Source: Clostridium sp. UBA701 (GTDB lineage: Bacteria; Bacillota; Clostridia; Clostridiales; Clostridiaceae). Taken from it: a DNA stretch of 64,000 bases. Within the stretch, counting starts at the first letter, position 1. Each line of letters opens with the position of its first letter. The stretch covers positions 30,421-94,420 of the forward strand of contig DBMJ01000021.1 in assembly GCA_002298125.1 (NCBI GenBank). The letters are read 5' to 3'. A program made the position numbers and the translations under genes. Below the pieces are notes generated by a model that did not search any database, was not told where the DNA came from, and worked only from the letters and a program-made list of their open reading frames with translations. This document shows positions 7,704-15,809 of this stretch, in pieces.

Positions 7704-8720
7704 TTGAACTCTTTCAAAGATCTTTTAACTAAAAATATATTCGAGAAAATATCTGCTTTACTCTTAGTTATTCTTTTGGCATTTGTGTTTAAGAGCATGA
7801 AAAACATTCTACTCTTAACCCTTGTATTGTCCTTTTTCTTCTATACCCTTCAAAATATTTTGTTTATTAATTTAGAAAAGCTTATTCCTATTAAGAGAAG
7901 TATTGTAACTGCATTTGTTTATGTACTAATTATAACCTTTATAGTGTTTATACTTATTAAATATATACCCATTATTATAAATGAGATGAGTGAGATTGCA
8001 AATCAAGTGAGCAACTTCGACATCAATAACTATAAGGGTACCATAGATGATAGAATAATCAACTTTGTACAGGAAATAAATATAAGAAACTACATAGACT
8101 CTGCAAGCAAAGCTGTTTTAAACACTCTCACCGGCATTGGTAAATGGAGTATCGAAATCTTCCTAGCCTTTATCTTAAGCTTCTTTTTCATAATTGAAAA
8201 AGAAGAAATCGCAAAATTTGGAACAAGATTCGAAAGCAGCAGACTATCAGGCCAATATAGAAGCATTAAGCGCTTTGGCAAAAGCTTTTTAAATTCCTTT
8301 GCAAAGGTAATGGAGGCACAGCTTATCATCGCCTTTGTAAACTCTGTTTTATCCATGATATGTCTTGCACTAATGGGATTCCCTCAAGTTATAGGCTTGG
8401 GCTTTATGATATTTGTGTTAGGGCTTATACCTGTAGCTGGAGTGTGGATTTCCCTAGTTCCACTATCCATTATAGCCTTTAAAGTAGGAGGAGCTACCAA
8501 GGTTCTATATGTATGGATAATGATTGCAGTAATTCACTCTTTGGAGGCCTATGTGCTAAATCCTAAGATAATGTCTATAAATACTAAGCTTCCCGTGTTC
8601 ATTACATTTTTAGTGCTTTTAGGTGCTGAACATATCATGGGAATTTGGGGTCTGCTCTTTGGCATCCCGCTTTTTATGTTTATACTAGATATTTTTGATA
8701 TTAAACTAAAAAACCAGTAG
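7704..8720 (+). CDS. AI-2E family (UPF0118/PerM-like) membrane transporter
   Basis: This 338-residue integral membrane protein has about seven to eight hydrophobic segments, a soluble insert at about residues 90-140, and the family's C-terminal block GIWGLLFGIPLF. Family members include the AI-2 exporter TqsA, sporulation YtvI and sodium/proton antiporters, so the substrate is open. The TTG start has AAAGGGAG 10 bases upstream. It is transcribed divergently from the M-box transcript and ends in a terminator shared with the lipoprotein gene. Intact and of normal length. Confidence 0.85.
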   Translation: MNSFKDLLTKNIFEKISALLLVILLAFVFKSMKNILLLTLVLSFFFYTLQNILFINLEKLIPIKRSIVTAFVYVLIITFIVFILIKYIPIIINEMSEIANQVSNFDINNYKGTIDDRIINFVQEINIRNYIDSASKAVLNTLTGIGKWSIEIFLAFILSFFFIIEKEEIAKFGTRFESSRLSGQYRSIKRFGKSFLNSFAKVMEAQLIIAFVNSVLSMICLALMGFPQVIGLGFMIFVLGLIPVAGVWISLVPLSIIAFKVGGATKVLYVWIMIAVIHSLEAYVLNPKIMSINTKLPVFITFLVLLGAEHIMGIWGLLFGIPLFMFILDIFDIKLKNQ

Positions 8721-8745
8721 TCTAAAAAACTACTGGCTTTTTATG
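8713..8745. terminator. Terminator between convergent transporter and lipoprotein genes
   Basis: Arms CCAGTAGT (8714-8721) and ACTACTGG (8729-8736) are followed by CTTTTTAT on the plus strand; A-runs inside the loop give weaker function on the minus strand. The hairpin overlaps both stop codons. Confidence 0.85.
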
Positions 8746-9224
8746 CTTTTTAATACTTCTATAATTTTGTCTTTATCTTTGTGTTCCTCTAATCTTGCAA
8801 CTACAAAATCATTAATGTAATCCACTTTTAAGTTAATTCCACTAAAACTAATTGAACCATTTTTCGCTTGCTTTAGCATTTCCTTGCCTTCCTCTGTTAA
8901 TTTATTTTCCTCGTAAAGATATGCTTCTATTTGTTGGCCGTTTACATCAAACTTATAACCATTAGTGGCTCCTATCATTGCAAATACTACATCTTTGTTT
9001 TCTCCAACCTCAAACCCTTTTTTCTTAAGCTCAGCTTTTAGTTTATCAAGCCTATTGCCAGTATCTTTATTATCTTCATCTTTTGTATCAGTCTGCTTGC
9101 TTGTGTCAGTAGCTGTTGGCTTAGCAGCATCCTCTTTTACCCCTTTTTTATTTCCGCAGCCGGTAAACATCGATACACTTATAGCTCCTATTAAAAGTAT
9201 TGTAAGTAAAATTTTTTTATCCAT
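8730..9224 (-). CDS. Small lipoprotein of unknown function
   Basis: This 164-residue protein has a type II signal peptide: MDKK, a hydrophobic stretch, then MFTGC with the lipobox cysteine at residue 23. A low-complexity Lys/Asp/Thr linker (about residues 27-60) leads to a compact domain of about 100 residues. It is expected to be anchored on the outer face of the membrane. I do not recognise the domain. The ATG start is followed by a normal signal sequence. It lies between the convergent transporter and the phage remnant, so it could be chromosomal or part of the remnant's flank. Confidence 0.75.
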   Translation of the reverse strand: MDKKILLTILLIGAISVSMFTGCGNKKGVKEDAAKPTATDTSKQTDTKDEDNKDTGNRLDKLKAELKKKGFEVGENKDVVFAMIGATNGYKFDVNGQQIEAYLYEENKLTEEGKEMLKQAKNGSISFSGINLKVDYINDFVVARLEEHKDKDKIIEVLKSIKSQ

Positions 9225-9268
9225 GTTCTTTCACCCTTCATTCTTTTATTTGCCTAATTTTATTATTT

Positions 9269-9565
9269 CTATAAATATTTTCTCATTCCTGCTAAAATAT
9301 ACAAATTATTATTCTTTTTCTTATTGTCATCCTGAAGAGTTTGTATTTGCTTTTGTAGCTCTGCATTATCTCCAGCTGACTTCTTAAGAGTTTCAAGCTG
9401 TGTTAAATTATCCTTTACAGTAGTCTTTAGGGTCTTATTTTCCTCATTCACTTCATCAAAGCGGTGCTTAGGTATATATGTCTTTAATTCCTCCTGTGAA
9501 GCTGCTGCCGCTTTTGTAGCCTGTTCCTCTGTAAGTCCTAATGCAATTAGTTGTTACTTTGTCAT
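9269..9565 (-). pseudogene. Phage minor structural GP20 (scaffold) pseudogene
   Basis: From ATG at 9565 the reading is M-T-K-stop (TAA at 9556-9554) and then continues in the same frame with QLIALGLTEEQATKAAAAS and YIPKHRFDEVNEENKTLK. This is the typical start of the phage GP20/scaffold family, followed by its coiled coil. After about 95 codons the family sequence ends abruptly in an unrelated tail (NLYILAGMRKYL), where the family normally continues for another ~80 residues. One nonsense codon plus a 3' truncation make it a pseudogene. Confidence 0.88.
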
Positions 9566-9683
9566 CTTTAATCATCCTTTCATCTACATTTTTTATCCTG
9601 GTCTTGGCCAGTGATGACTTTATAGTTAACGCCCATAATACCAAAATGGCGAAAATAAAAAAGCCTTATTTCTAAGACTTTAA

Positions 9684-10043
9684 CTAAACATTTAATGAGG
9701 TTCTTCCAGTTTGTTTCTGCATTTTATTTATGACATCTACAACTACTTTAGCTGTCTCAATGATCTCTTTTTCAGCTGGTTCATAGGTCATTTCAAATAT
9801 GTCGGGCTTGCAAGGATACCTCTCCCCTTTTACTCCTGTTATGATGTAATCACCATGTGAAATTTCATGCCAGCCTTCTAATGTTCTTATAGCGGGCTTT
9901 GTAACCGCTTTGGGCATAGGATCATGTTTATCAAAATATCCAATTAATTTTCCTACTACGTCATAGCAAGCATATCCATCTTCCATGCCTTGCTTATAAA
10001 CCTCTGCTTCAATTACTACTGGTTTTTTTCTGAACTTTGCCAT
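9684..10043 (-). CDS. Phage accessory protein with PGDYI-type motif
   Basis: This 119-residue protein starts MAKFRKKPVVIEA and contains AIRTLEGWHEISHGDYIITG and GERYPCKPDIFEMTYEP, the pattern of a small protein widely found in Firmicute phages. Its function is unknown to me. The ATG at 10043 is preferred because GAGGTG lies 7-8 bases upstream; an upstream start at 10067 has no such site. It is intact but sits among broken head genes. Confidence 0.7.
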   Translation of the reverse strand: MAKFRKKPVVIEAEVYKQGMEDGYACYDVVGKLIGYFDKHDPMPKAVTKPAIRTLEGWHEISHGDYIITGVKGERYPCKPDIFEMTYEPAEKEIIETAKVVVDVINKMQKQTGRTSLNV

Positions 10044-10102
10044 TCTTTTCACCTCACTTTCAGGCATAATAAAAGCACCTACTTTTTGCTTAGTAAGCGC
10101 TT

Positions 10103-10270
10103 TTAAACTATTTTTTCACCTTTTTTATAAGCTTCTCTAGCCTCTTTTAATGTCATTTTATTAGGTCCAGATAAATCATCTTCTGTTTCCTTGGGCCCAT
10201 TATTTTGCCAATTACAATTTTCACAGATATCAAACATATCTGCCTCTTTGCCACAAACAGGACATTTCAT
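10103..10270 (-). CDS. CPCC-family cysteine-rich protein, probable immunity partner
   Basis: A 55-codon frame starts at ATG 10270, with GGAGG 7 bases upstream and only 2 bases after the stop of the toxin-bearing gene. It reads MKCPVCG...FDICENCNWQ and then GPNKMTLKEAREAYKKGE. Two Cys pairs plus the G-x-N-x-x-[ML]-x-E-A-R-x-x-Y block are typical of the CPCC cysteine-rich family, whose members often sit beside toxins. Predicted to bind zinc. The tight coupling to the upstream nuclease-domain gene suggests an immunity or antitoxin role (inference). Confidence 0.72.
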   Translation of the reverse strand: MKCPVCGKEADMFDICENCNWQNNGPKETEDDLSGPNKMTLKEAREAYKKGEKIV

Positions 10271-10272
10271 AT

Positions 10273-11064
10273 CTAATCCTCCTTTTTATACTTTTCTATT
10301 TCTTCTAACCACTGTGGATATCCTTCTTTCAACTTATATAATGTTGATATTTTTCCATCAGCTCTTCCTATACTGAAATCATTTGTACTTCTCCTATATT
10401 TAAAAATAAAATCTTCTTTACTAATAAACCCTTCTACATCTTCATTTAAAGGAGCTGCTAATAAATCCCTGGCTGTATTTAAATATTCTTCCGGGCTCAT
10501 ATCTCCATATTCCGGTAAATGCTTCTCTATGTGTTTATCAAACTTCTTTTGAGTAGAAAATGTTGATTTTAACCACTTCTTATTACTTAGTATATCATTA
10601 CTTCCAGGTTTTTCAATACCAATTCTAGATGTTTCTCTTGAGTGATCTCTTCTTAGTTGAGGATTACCTTTTAAGTGTTCCTTTAATCTCTGCTCTAGCC
10701 CTTTAACTCTATCACTAGCCATATTAACATTCTTAGCATCAACACTGCCAGCTTCAACTCTTTTCCACTTTCTTAGTTCTCTTTCAAGAGCTCTTTGTTT
10801 TTGCTCTGCTTCATATGTCTTAACAGCCTCTTTGCCATCAGGGACCATGGGTAGTTGTGTTATACCAGGAAAATATGTTGTTAGTGTATGCCTGCAGTTA
10901 GGATGTAGCAGTCCAGCTTCTATAGCTTCACTGAGTAATGGATACGGGCCATCTTCTTTAGTGCCATGACTAAATACATCATCTATTAATATTTTACCTT
11001 GCCATGGCTCACAGTGCTTGAAAATATTAGCATGGGCTGAAACAACTACAAGATGTATGCCCCA
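10273..11064 (-). pseudogene. 5'-truncated phage minor capsid protein fused to a C-terminal nuclease-toxin domain
   Basis: The frame is open from 11064 to 10273 with no proper start at its head; a stop lies just upstream and the other frame there reads NGAYIL, so a frameshift separates it from lost upstream sequence. The first ~75 residues contain VSAHANIFKHCEPWQGK and GLLHPNCRHTLTTYFPG, the end of a phage minor capsid 2/MuF-type head protein. A helical linker follows. The last ~95 residues (KKFDKHIEKHLPEYG ... EEYLNTARDLL ... FIFKYRRSTNDFSIGRADG) resemble the barnase/EndoU/colicin-D/RelE-like nuclease toxins that cap phage MuF proteins. Translation could still start at ATG 10848, leaving linker plus toxin domain intact. 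Confidence 0.75.
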
Positions 11065-11111
11065 TTAATCTCTTTTCTAGCCTTGTATTGCCCATTTAGC
11101 CAAAAATAAAA

Positions 11112-11141
11112 ATCCAGCAGAACCATTGATTCTACTGGACT
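11112..11141 (-). terminator. Terminator of tRNA-Trp
   Basis: On the minus strand, TCCAGTAGAA and TTCTGCTGGA (one G-U pair) enclose a 7-base loop and are followed by TTTTTATTTTT. Confidence 0.85.
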
Positions 11142-11147
11142 TTTATC

Positions 11148-11223
11148 TGGCAGGGGCAGCAGGACTTGAACCCGCAACCAACGGTTTTGGAGACCGCTAC
11201 TCTACCAATTGAGCTATACCCCT
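11148..11223 (-). tRNA. tRNA-Trp (CCA)
   Basis: This 76-base cloverleaf on the minus strand starts AGGGGTATAGCTC, with anticodon loop CTCCAAA (anticodon CCA), TPsiC arm GGTTCAAGTCC, and an encoded 3' CCA. The acceptor pairs AGGGGTA with TGCCCCT (one G-U). It has its own promoter and terminator; the phage remnant lies directly downstream, so this tRNA is a plausible former integration site. Confidence 0.97.
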
Positions 11224-11237
11224 ACGTGACAAAAACT

Positions 11238-11266
11238 ATTATATAACATGGGCAGTTAAAATGCAA
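11238..11266 (-). promoter_or_regulatory. Promoter of tRNA-Trp
   Basis: The minus strand carries TTGCAT (11266-11261), a 17-base spacer and TATAAT (11243-11238), placing transcription start a few bases before the mature tRNA. Confidence 0.72.
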
Positions 11267-11332
11267 TACTTTTTGAGAAATGAACATAGGTTATTTTATC
11301 CTCCTACTCACCTTGGGAGATCCCCCTAAATT

Positions 11333-11360
11333 TAAAAAAGTGCCGCATATGCAGCACTTT
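11333..11360 (-). terminator. Terminator of the CBS-ACT gene
   Basis: Arms AAAGTGC (11337-11343) and GCACTTT (11354-11360) lie just past the stop codon; the minus strand continues with a T-rich run. Confidence 0.8.
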
Positions 11361-11369
11361 TATACTATG

Positions 11370-11990
11370 TTATTGAATTTTAAATCCTGCTTCCTTTACT
11401 TTTTCAAGAATCTCTTGGAAGTTTTCAGTTCTAACACGTACTACTATTTCCTTAACCTCTGTAACACTCTTTGGATCTACAACTACAAAGCTAATAATGT
11501 CTCCATTATTCTCAGTTATGATCTTAGAAAGCTTAGAAATCTGGCCTTGGATATCATAAGCAATTACTGCCAGCCTTCTTCCCTTGTTAAGCCCAAAAAG
11601 CTCTGTAAACTCATGGAATATAGCATGATGAGTAACTATTCCCTTAAATTTGTTGTACTCGTCTACTACTGCAACGAAGGCTATGTTCTTTACCTCTAGA
11701 TAATGAGCTGCTTTTTCCATCTGTTCAAGGGGATGGATACTTGGCACATCTGTTCTCATTACATTTTCTACTACAAAGTCAGACAAAAGGCATTCCTTGT
11801 CTAGTGACTTTTCATAATAAAAGGCATATATTCTATCCTTTGAGATAGAACCATAAAAGACTTCATCTTCTGCAACTGGAATAGAAAGAAAATTATTTTC
11901 CTCGATTATCTCCAAAGCTCTTTTAATAGTTTCCTTTGGTGATATAGTAATGAGCTGTTCTCTAGGAAGCATCAGATTTTTAACAAACAT
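11370..11990 (-). CDS. CBS-pair and ACT domain protein (AcuB-like)
   Basis: This 206-residue soluble protein has two CBS motifs, at about residues 7-65 (MLPREQLITISPKETIKRAL) and 75-130 (VMRTDVPSIHPLEQMEKAAHYL). A C-terminal ACT-like domain at about 140-206 contains RRLAVIAYDIQGQISKLSKIITENNGDI. CBS pairs bind adenosine nucleotides and ACT domains bind small ligands, so it is probably a metabolic sensor. The arrangement matches AcuB-type proteins, but no acetoin genes are nearby. I chose ATG 11990 because GGAGGG lies 7 bases upstream; the longer frame from 12056 lacks a site. Monocistronic. Confidence 0.85.
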   Translation of the reverse strand: MFVKNLMLPREQLITISPKETIKRALEIIEENNFLSIPVAEDEVFYGSISKDRIYAFYYEKSLDKECLLSDFVVENVMRTDVPSIHPLEQMEKAAHYLEVKNIAFVAVVDEYNKFKGIVTHHAIFHEFTELFGLNKGRRLAVIAYDIQGQISKLSKIITENNGDIISFVVVDPKSVTEVKEIVVRVRTENFQEILEKVKEAGFKIQ

Positions 11991-12104
11991 TATGAATCCC
12001 TCCAACTTTCCTCGCAATATATTGATATTATACACTATAAATATAGTAAAATCCAAACTTATTTATTATAAATAGGAATTATTATTGTACAGTTATTATA
12101 AATA

Positions 12105-13019
12105 TTATTTTATAATTTTCTCCAAGGCCTGCAGGTTACTTCTGAAAAGCTCAATATAGCTCATATCCCCTCTATAACAGCTAAGCTTTATCCTTTGTTC
12201 AGGCATTCTAGTATTTAATAGTTCCTCTGCTCTTTTTATTTGATTATCCTCAGTATAAAGGAACACAGCTTTTTCAGATTCCTTGAACTTTTTATCTATA
12301 TAGTCCTTTTGCTGACTCTTATTAATTGCCTCAAGCTCTCCAAGCTTTAACACCTTAAAGCCAGCGGACCTTAATAGGTAATCAAGCTTATCTCCCTGCA
12401 CCACAAAAAGTGTGTTCTTTGAAGCTTCAGCCATATCCTTAAACCTTTTTTGGTCACCCTCTAGCATCTTTAGGGCATTATTAAAATTATCCTCATAATA
12501 CTGTCGGTTTTTGGGATCCTTTTCCTGAATAGCATTTTTAATATTTAGCATCATAATCTTATAATTTTCTACGTTAAGCCAATAATAAGGATTATCCTTT
12601 ATTATACTGTCCTTGTATTTAACCTCTGTAGAATAATATGATAATTTAACTCCTCTTGAAGCATTTATAACTCCTACAGAGTTTTTATCAAGTTGATCAA
12701 GGAATTTACTCATCCAAGGTTCAAAGTCTGCACCAGTATAGATAAAGAGGTCTTCCTTGCTTATATTACCAAGGCTATCCTCACTAAATTCAAAGCTCCA
12801 TTGCTCCTCCTCTGTATTAAACATATATTCTACATAATGCTTGTCCTTAACTATATCCTTTACCATGGCATATATCATTTTATTTGTAGTCATTATATTC
12901 ATATCTAGGTCTCTACGGCCTTCTATTGTACCTGGTGATGGAAGATTTAGATCAGTTGTACATGCTGAGAAGGTCAAAAGCATCATTAACAATGCCATAA
13001 AGAGAGTAAGCTTTTTCAT
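12105..13019 (-). CDS. ZnuA-like solute-binding lipoprotein lacking the usual histidine ligands
   Basis: This 304-residue protein has a lipoprotein signal peptide with lipobox FSAC (Cys20) and the overall pattern of cluster A-I metal-binding proteins. Matching blocks are TNKMIYAMVKDIV at the start, IYTGADFEPWMSKFLDQL, NPYYWLNVENYKIMMLNI, and a long linking helix. In ZnuA/TroA-type proteins the corresponding blocks carry His ligands (for example DPHxWLDPxN); here the position reads NPYYWLNVEN. No ABC permease or ATPase gene is adjacent. The ligand is therefore uncertain and may not be zinc. ATG 13019 is chosen for its signal peptide and its GAGGGAGTG ribosome binding site. Confidence 0.78.
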   Translation of the reverse strand: MKKLTLFMALLMMLLTFSACTTDLNLPSPGTIEGRRDLDMNIMTTNKMIYAMVKDIVKDKHYVEYMFNTEEEQWSFEFSEDSLGNISKEDLFIYTGADFEPWMSKFLDQLDKNSVGVINASRGVKLSYYSTEVKYKDSIIKDNPYYWLNVENYKIMMLNIKNAIQEKDPKNRQYYEDNFNNALKMLEGDQKRFKDMAEASKNTLFVVQGDKLDYLLRSAGFKVLKLGELEAINKSQQKDYIDKKFKESEKAVFLYTEDNQIKRAEELLNTRMPEQRIKLSCYRGDMSYIELFRSNLQALEKIIK

Positions 13020-13299
13020 TGTTATCACTCCCTCGTGAATTCCAATTATAGTCTTATTATATTTTATATAACTTTCCTCCATAATTCAAATATATTATAA
13101 CTAAACATCCCTATTATCTATACATACGAATACAAGTAGAAAAAGTTTCAATTATATTTTATGTATATTATAACAATTTTTGTATATATAATGTTAAATC
13201 TTTGTAAATTATAACATAAAAAATAAATTTTCTAAACTTTTCCCCGAATAGTAATGTATAATAAAATAACTGATAATAATGTCGAAAGAGGTAGGATTA

Positions 13300-14565
13300 A
13301 TGGAGATAAGTTTATCTAGGGTAATGAAGGTACTAGCCCTTTCTTTAGACCTAGCTGAGATGAGTACAATCACGGAGCAGCAAATTATAGAAACCAGTAC
13401 CGACATAGACTATTCAAAGCACGAATTCCTTCACCATTCAAAAAGAACTGCATACATAGCAGTAAGTATTGGGAAAACATTAAATTTAGATGAGGCTACA
13501 CTTGAACAGCTCTACGTGGCTTCTCTTCTCCACGATATTGGAGTGGTAAAGGGCATAGAGTATATCCATTATTCTGATATCTTTATCCGTGAGCATTGCA
13601 TTAAAGGAGCAGAAATCACAGAAAACTTTCCCTTCTATAGTTCTCTTTCGGAAATAATACTATATCATCACGAGGATTGGGATGGTAATGGATTAATAGG
13701 TAAGTCTGGCGACAGCATCCCTATAGAAAGTCAAATTATTCGTATGGCAGACTTAATGGAGTTATTATATGATGAAAGAAAGCCCGTCCATGAGCAGAGA
13801 GATTTCATCAAAAATTGGATAATAAGCAGAAGCGGTACCAACTTTTCTCCGGACATGGTAAAAGCCTTTATAAAGCTTTCAAAGAAGGATTTTTTCTGGT
13901 TTGATATAATGAATCCCCAGCATCTGTACTTTATACTAGATGGTATACTGCCTAACTTTAATAAAACCATCTCCCTTCAGGAGGTAGAGGATATAGCTTA
14001 TATTTTCTCTGACCTTATTGATAACAAGAGCAGCTTTACAGCAAAGCACTCTCACAGTATCGCTAACCTAGTATATAGGGTAGCCATACACTTAGGTTAT
14101 TCTAAGGAAAAATGCACTAAAATGAAGATTGCTGGATTACTCCATGATATTGGTAAGATGGCCATTCCAAATTCTATTCTTGATAAAAATGGAGCTCTCA
14201 CCAAAGATGAATTTAGCATCATAAAGACTCACGTTTACTATACCAGATTGCTTTTAGATCAGATAGGTGGTATAGAGGACATATCCCAATGGGCTTCAAA
14301 TCACCATGAAAAGCTCACAGGCACAGGTTATCCAAGAGGGCTAAATGCTGAGGAGTTATCTGAGGAGAGCCGTATTATGGGAGTGTGTGATATATATCAA
14401 GCACTTACAGAGAATAGACCTTATAGAAGTGGCATGAACAATGAAGCTGCCTTTAAGATATTAGAGGAGATGGCTAAAAATGGGTATGTATGCGAGAGAG
14501 CCTTAAGTTATTTAAAGGAAGTTGTATATAAAATGGAGCAAAATAATTCAAGAGATGCTGTTTAA
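13300..14565 (+). CDS. Tandem HD / HD-GYP domain phosphodiesterase
   Basis: This 421-residue protein has two HD-type metal phosphohydrolase domains. The first, about residues 40-160, shows HSKRTAYIAVSIG, SLLHDIGVVKG and HHEDWDGNG. The second, about 245-400, shows KHSHSIANL, AGLLHDIGKMAIP, the HHEKLTGTGYPRGL block that defines HD-GYP, and DIYQALTENRPYR. HD-GYP enzymes hydrolyse cyclic di-GMP, countering the diguanylate cyclase at 1784-2677. The first domain lacks the GYP-type block, so it may be structural or have other specificity. Start ATG 13300 has AAAGAGGT about 8 bases upstream; the ATG at 13279 has none. No membrane segment. It ends at a clear terminator. Confidence 0.88.
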   Translation: MEISLSRVMKVLALSLDLAEMSTITEQQIIETSTDIDYSKHEFLHHSKRTAYIAVSIGKTLNLDEATLEQLYVASLLHDIGVVKGIEYIHYSDIFIREHCIKGAEITENFPFYSSLSEIILYHHEDWDGNGLIGKSGDSIPIESQIIRMADLMELLYDERKPVHEQRDFIKNWIISRSGTNFSPDMVKAFIKLSKKDFFWFDIMNPQHLYFILDGILPNFNKTISLQEVEDIAYIFSDLIDNKSSFTAKHSHSIANLVYRVAIHLGYSKEKCTKMKIAGLLHDIGKMAIPNSILDKNGALTKDEFSIIKTHVYYTRLLLDQIGGIEDISQWASNHHEKLTGTGYPRGLNAEELSEESRIMGVCDIYQALTENRPYRSGMNNEAAFKILEEMAKNGYVCERALSYLKEVVYKMEQNNSRDAV

Positions 14566-14597
14566 AGGGATGAGTTTTTCTTATCCCTTTTATTTTT
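14564..14597 (+). terminator. Terminator of the HD-GYP gene
   Basis: Arms AAAGGGAT (14564-14571) and ATCCCTTT (14583-14590) are followed by TATTTTTT. Confidence 0.88.
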
Positions 14598-14646
14598 TCA
14601 TCATTTGGTTTAAAATAACTATGATACGCAAATTGAGGTGATGCAT

Positions 14647-15102
14647 ATGGAATTTATAAGTACTGGTGTAAACTACACTCTTGCTCTTGGTAAAAAGCTT
14701 GGTGAAATAGTAAAAAGTGGTGATGTAATTTGCCTTACAGGGGATTTGGGGGCAGGTAAAACTCATTTTACAAAGGGCTTAGCAGAAGGCCTTAAAATAA
14801 CAGATCCCATAACGAGTCCTACCTTTACTATCCTTAATGAATATGAAGGAAGGTTAAAGCTCTTTCACTTTGATGTGTACAGGGTTAATGATCCTGAGGA
14901 AATAACACTGCTTGGCTTTGACGAATATATCTTTGATCATGGAGTCTCAGTTATTGAGTGGGCCAATTATATAGAGCCTATTCTGCCAGAGGAGTACTTA
15001 AATGTTGAAATTACAAAATGTAATAATAATCCTGAGGAAAGAAAAATTACAATGACTCCTGTGGGACAGCGCTATAACTATGTAGAGGAGATTTCACTAT
15101 GA
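14647..15102 (+). CDS. tsaE: tRNA threonylcarbamoyladenosine biosynthesis ATPase TsaE
   Basis: This 151-residue P-loop protein has GDLGAGKT at residues 32-39, SPTFTILNEYEG, and the FHFDVYR and VIEWAN blocks typical of TsaE. TsaE works with TsaB and TsaD to put threonylcarbamoyl on A37 of tRNAs reading ANN codons. The ATG at 14647 follows TTGAGGTG by about 6 bases; the GTG at 14638 and ATG at 14641 fall inside that site. It is first in a tight tsaE-tsaB-rimI operon: its stop overlaps the tsaB start by 4 bases. The Sua5 partner enzyme is encoded at 50330-51382; tsaD is not in the window. Confidence 0.95.
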   Translation: MEFISTGVNYTLALGKKLGEIVKSGDVICLTGDLGAGKTHFTKGLAEGLKITDPITSPTFTILNEYEGRLKLFHFDVYRVNDPEEITLLGFDEYIFDHGVSVIEWANYIEPILPEEYLNVEITKCNNNPEERKITMTPVGQRYNYVEEISL

Positions 15103-15809
15103 AAATACTTAGTTTAGATTCAGCTACACAATCAGCTACCTGTGCTCTGGTGGAGGATAATGTACTGCTGGGAGAAGTAATAATAAATCATAAGCTGCAG
15201 CACTCTATTATGCTCATGCCCATGATAGATGAAATGCTAAGAAGCTTAAGCCTAACCATTGATGATGTAGATGGCTTTGCCCTGTCTAAAGGACCAGGCT
15301 CCTTTACAGGTCTTCGTATAGGCATGGCTACTATAAAGGGCCTAAGCCAAAGTACGGGGAAACCCTTCCTGTCTTTGTCCACATTAGAGGTGCTTGCACA
15401 TAACCTTTTTAATACCAAGGGATTAATATGCCCTGTGCTAGATGCCTTAAGAGGAAATTTATATACTGCCTTATACACCTATGAGGAAGGAAACTTGGTG
15501 GAAATAATGGAACCCTGTGTACTAAATCATAAGGAACTAATAGAAAAGCTATGCACTAGGGAGGAGTCTGTAACCTTTGTTGGGGAAGGTACAGAAAAAT
15601 ATGGTGAAATCTTTAAAAATAGTGTACCAAAGTCTCTTATTGCTCCTGCTCCCTTTAACGTAGTAAGGGCCTCTTCCACAGCAGCTTTAGCTTTAAAACA
15701 CCTTTCTAAAGGTGAAAGTGACAATGTTTTTGAGTCTGCTCCCATCTACCTTATGCAGTCTCATGCTGAAGCTGAATACGAAAGGAAAAGCAGAGGGCAT
15801 CATGAGTAA
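15099..15809 (+). CDS. tsaB: tRNA threonylcarbamoyladenosine biosynthesis protein TsaB
   Basis: This 236-residue ASKHA-fold protein begins KILSLDSATQSATCALVED and carries GPGSFTGLRIGMATIKGL, the family signature. TsaB is the inactive TsaD-like partner that stabilises the TsaB-TsaD-TsaE complex. The length is normal. It starts within the tsaE stop (ATGA overlap) and its own 3' end overlaps rimI by 8 bases, so the three genes are translationally coupled. Confidence 0.95.
   Translation: MKILSLDSATQSATCALVEDNVLLGEVIINHKLQHSIMLMPMIDEMLRSLSLTIDDVDGFALSKGPGSFTGLRIGMATIKGLSQSTGKPFLSLSTLEVLAHNLFNTKGLICPVLDALRGNLYTALYTYEEGNLVEIMEPCVLNHKELIEKLCTREESVTFVGEGTEKYGEIFKNSVPKSLIAPAPFNVVRASSTAALALKHLSKGESDNVFESAPIYLMQSHAEAEYERKSRGHHE

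Larger units (their letters stand above)
9269..11100 (-). mobile_element. Decayed prophage head module next to tRNA-Trp
   Basis: Four phage-type genes lie on the minus strand in the order of a head-morphogenesis module: 3' part of a minor capsid protein with a toxin domain, a CPCC-type partner, a common phage accessory protein, and a GP20-type scaffold. The first is 5' truncated and frameshifted, and the last has an early stop codon and lost its C-terminus. No integrase, portal, terminase, major capsid or tail genes remain. The remnant begins just past the terminator of tRNA-Trp. I looked for a repeat of the tRNA 3' end near 9250 and saw none. Confidence 0.85.

Noticed and set aside
9240..11223. 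attL/attR direct repeat of the tRNA-Trp 3' end
   Set aside because: I searched the left flank for GGACTTGAACCC or its complement and found no copy, so integration at the tRNA is only a suggestion.
11280..11699. 139-codon plus-strand frame opposite the CBS-ACT gene
   Set aside because: It lies mostly antisense to a clear CBS-ACT coding frame, contains the terminator region, and shows no ribosome binding site or recognisable domain.
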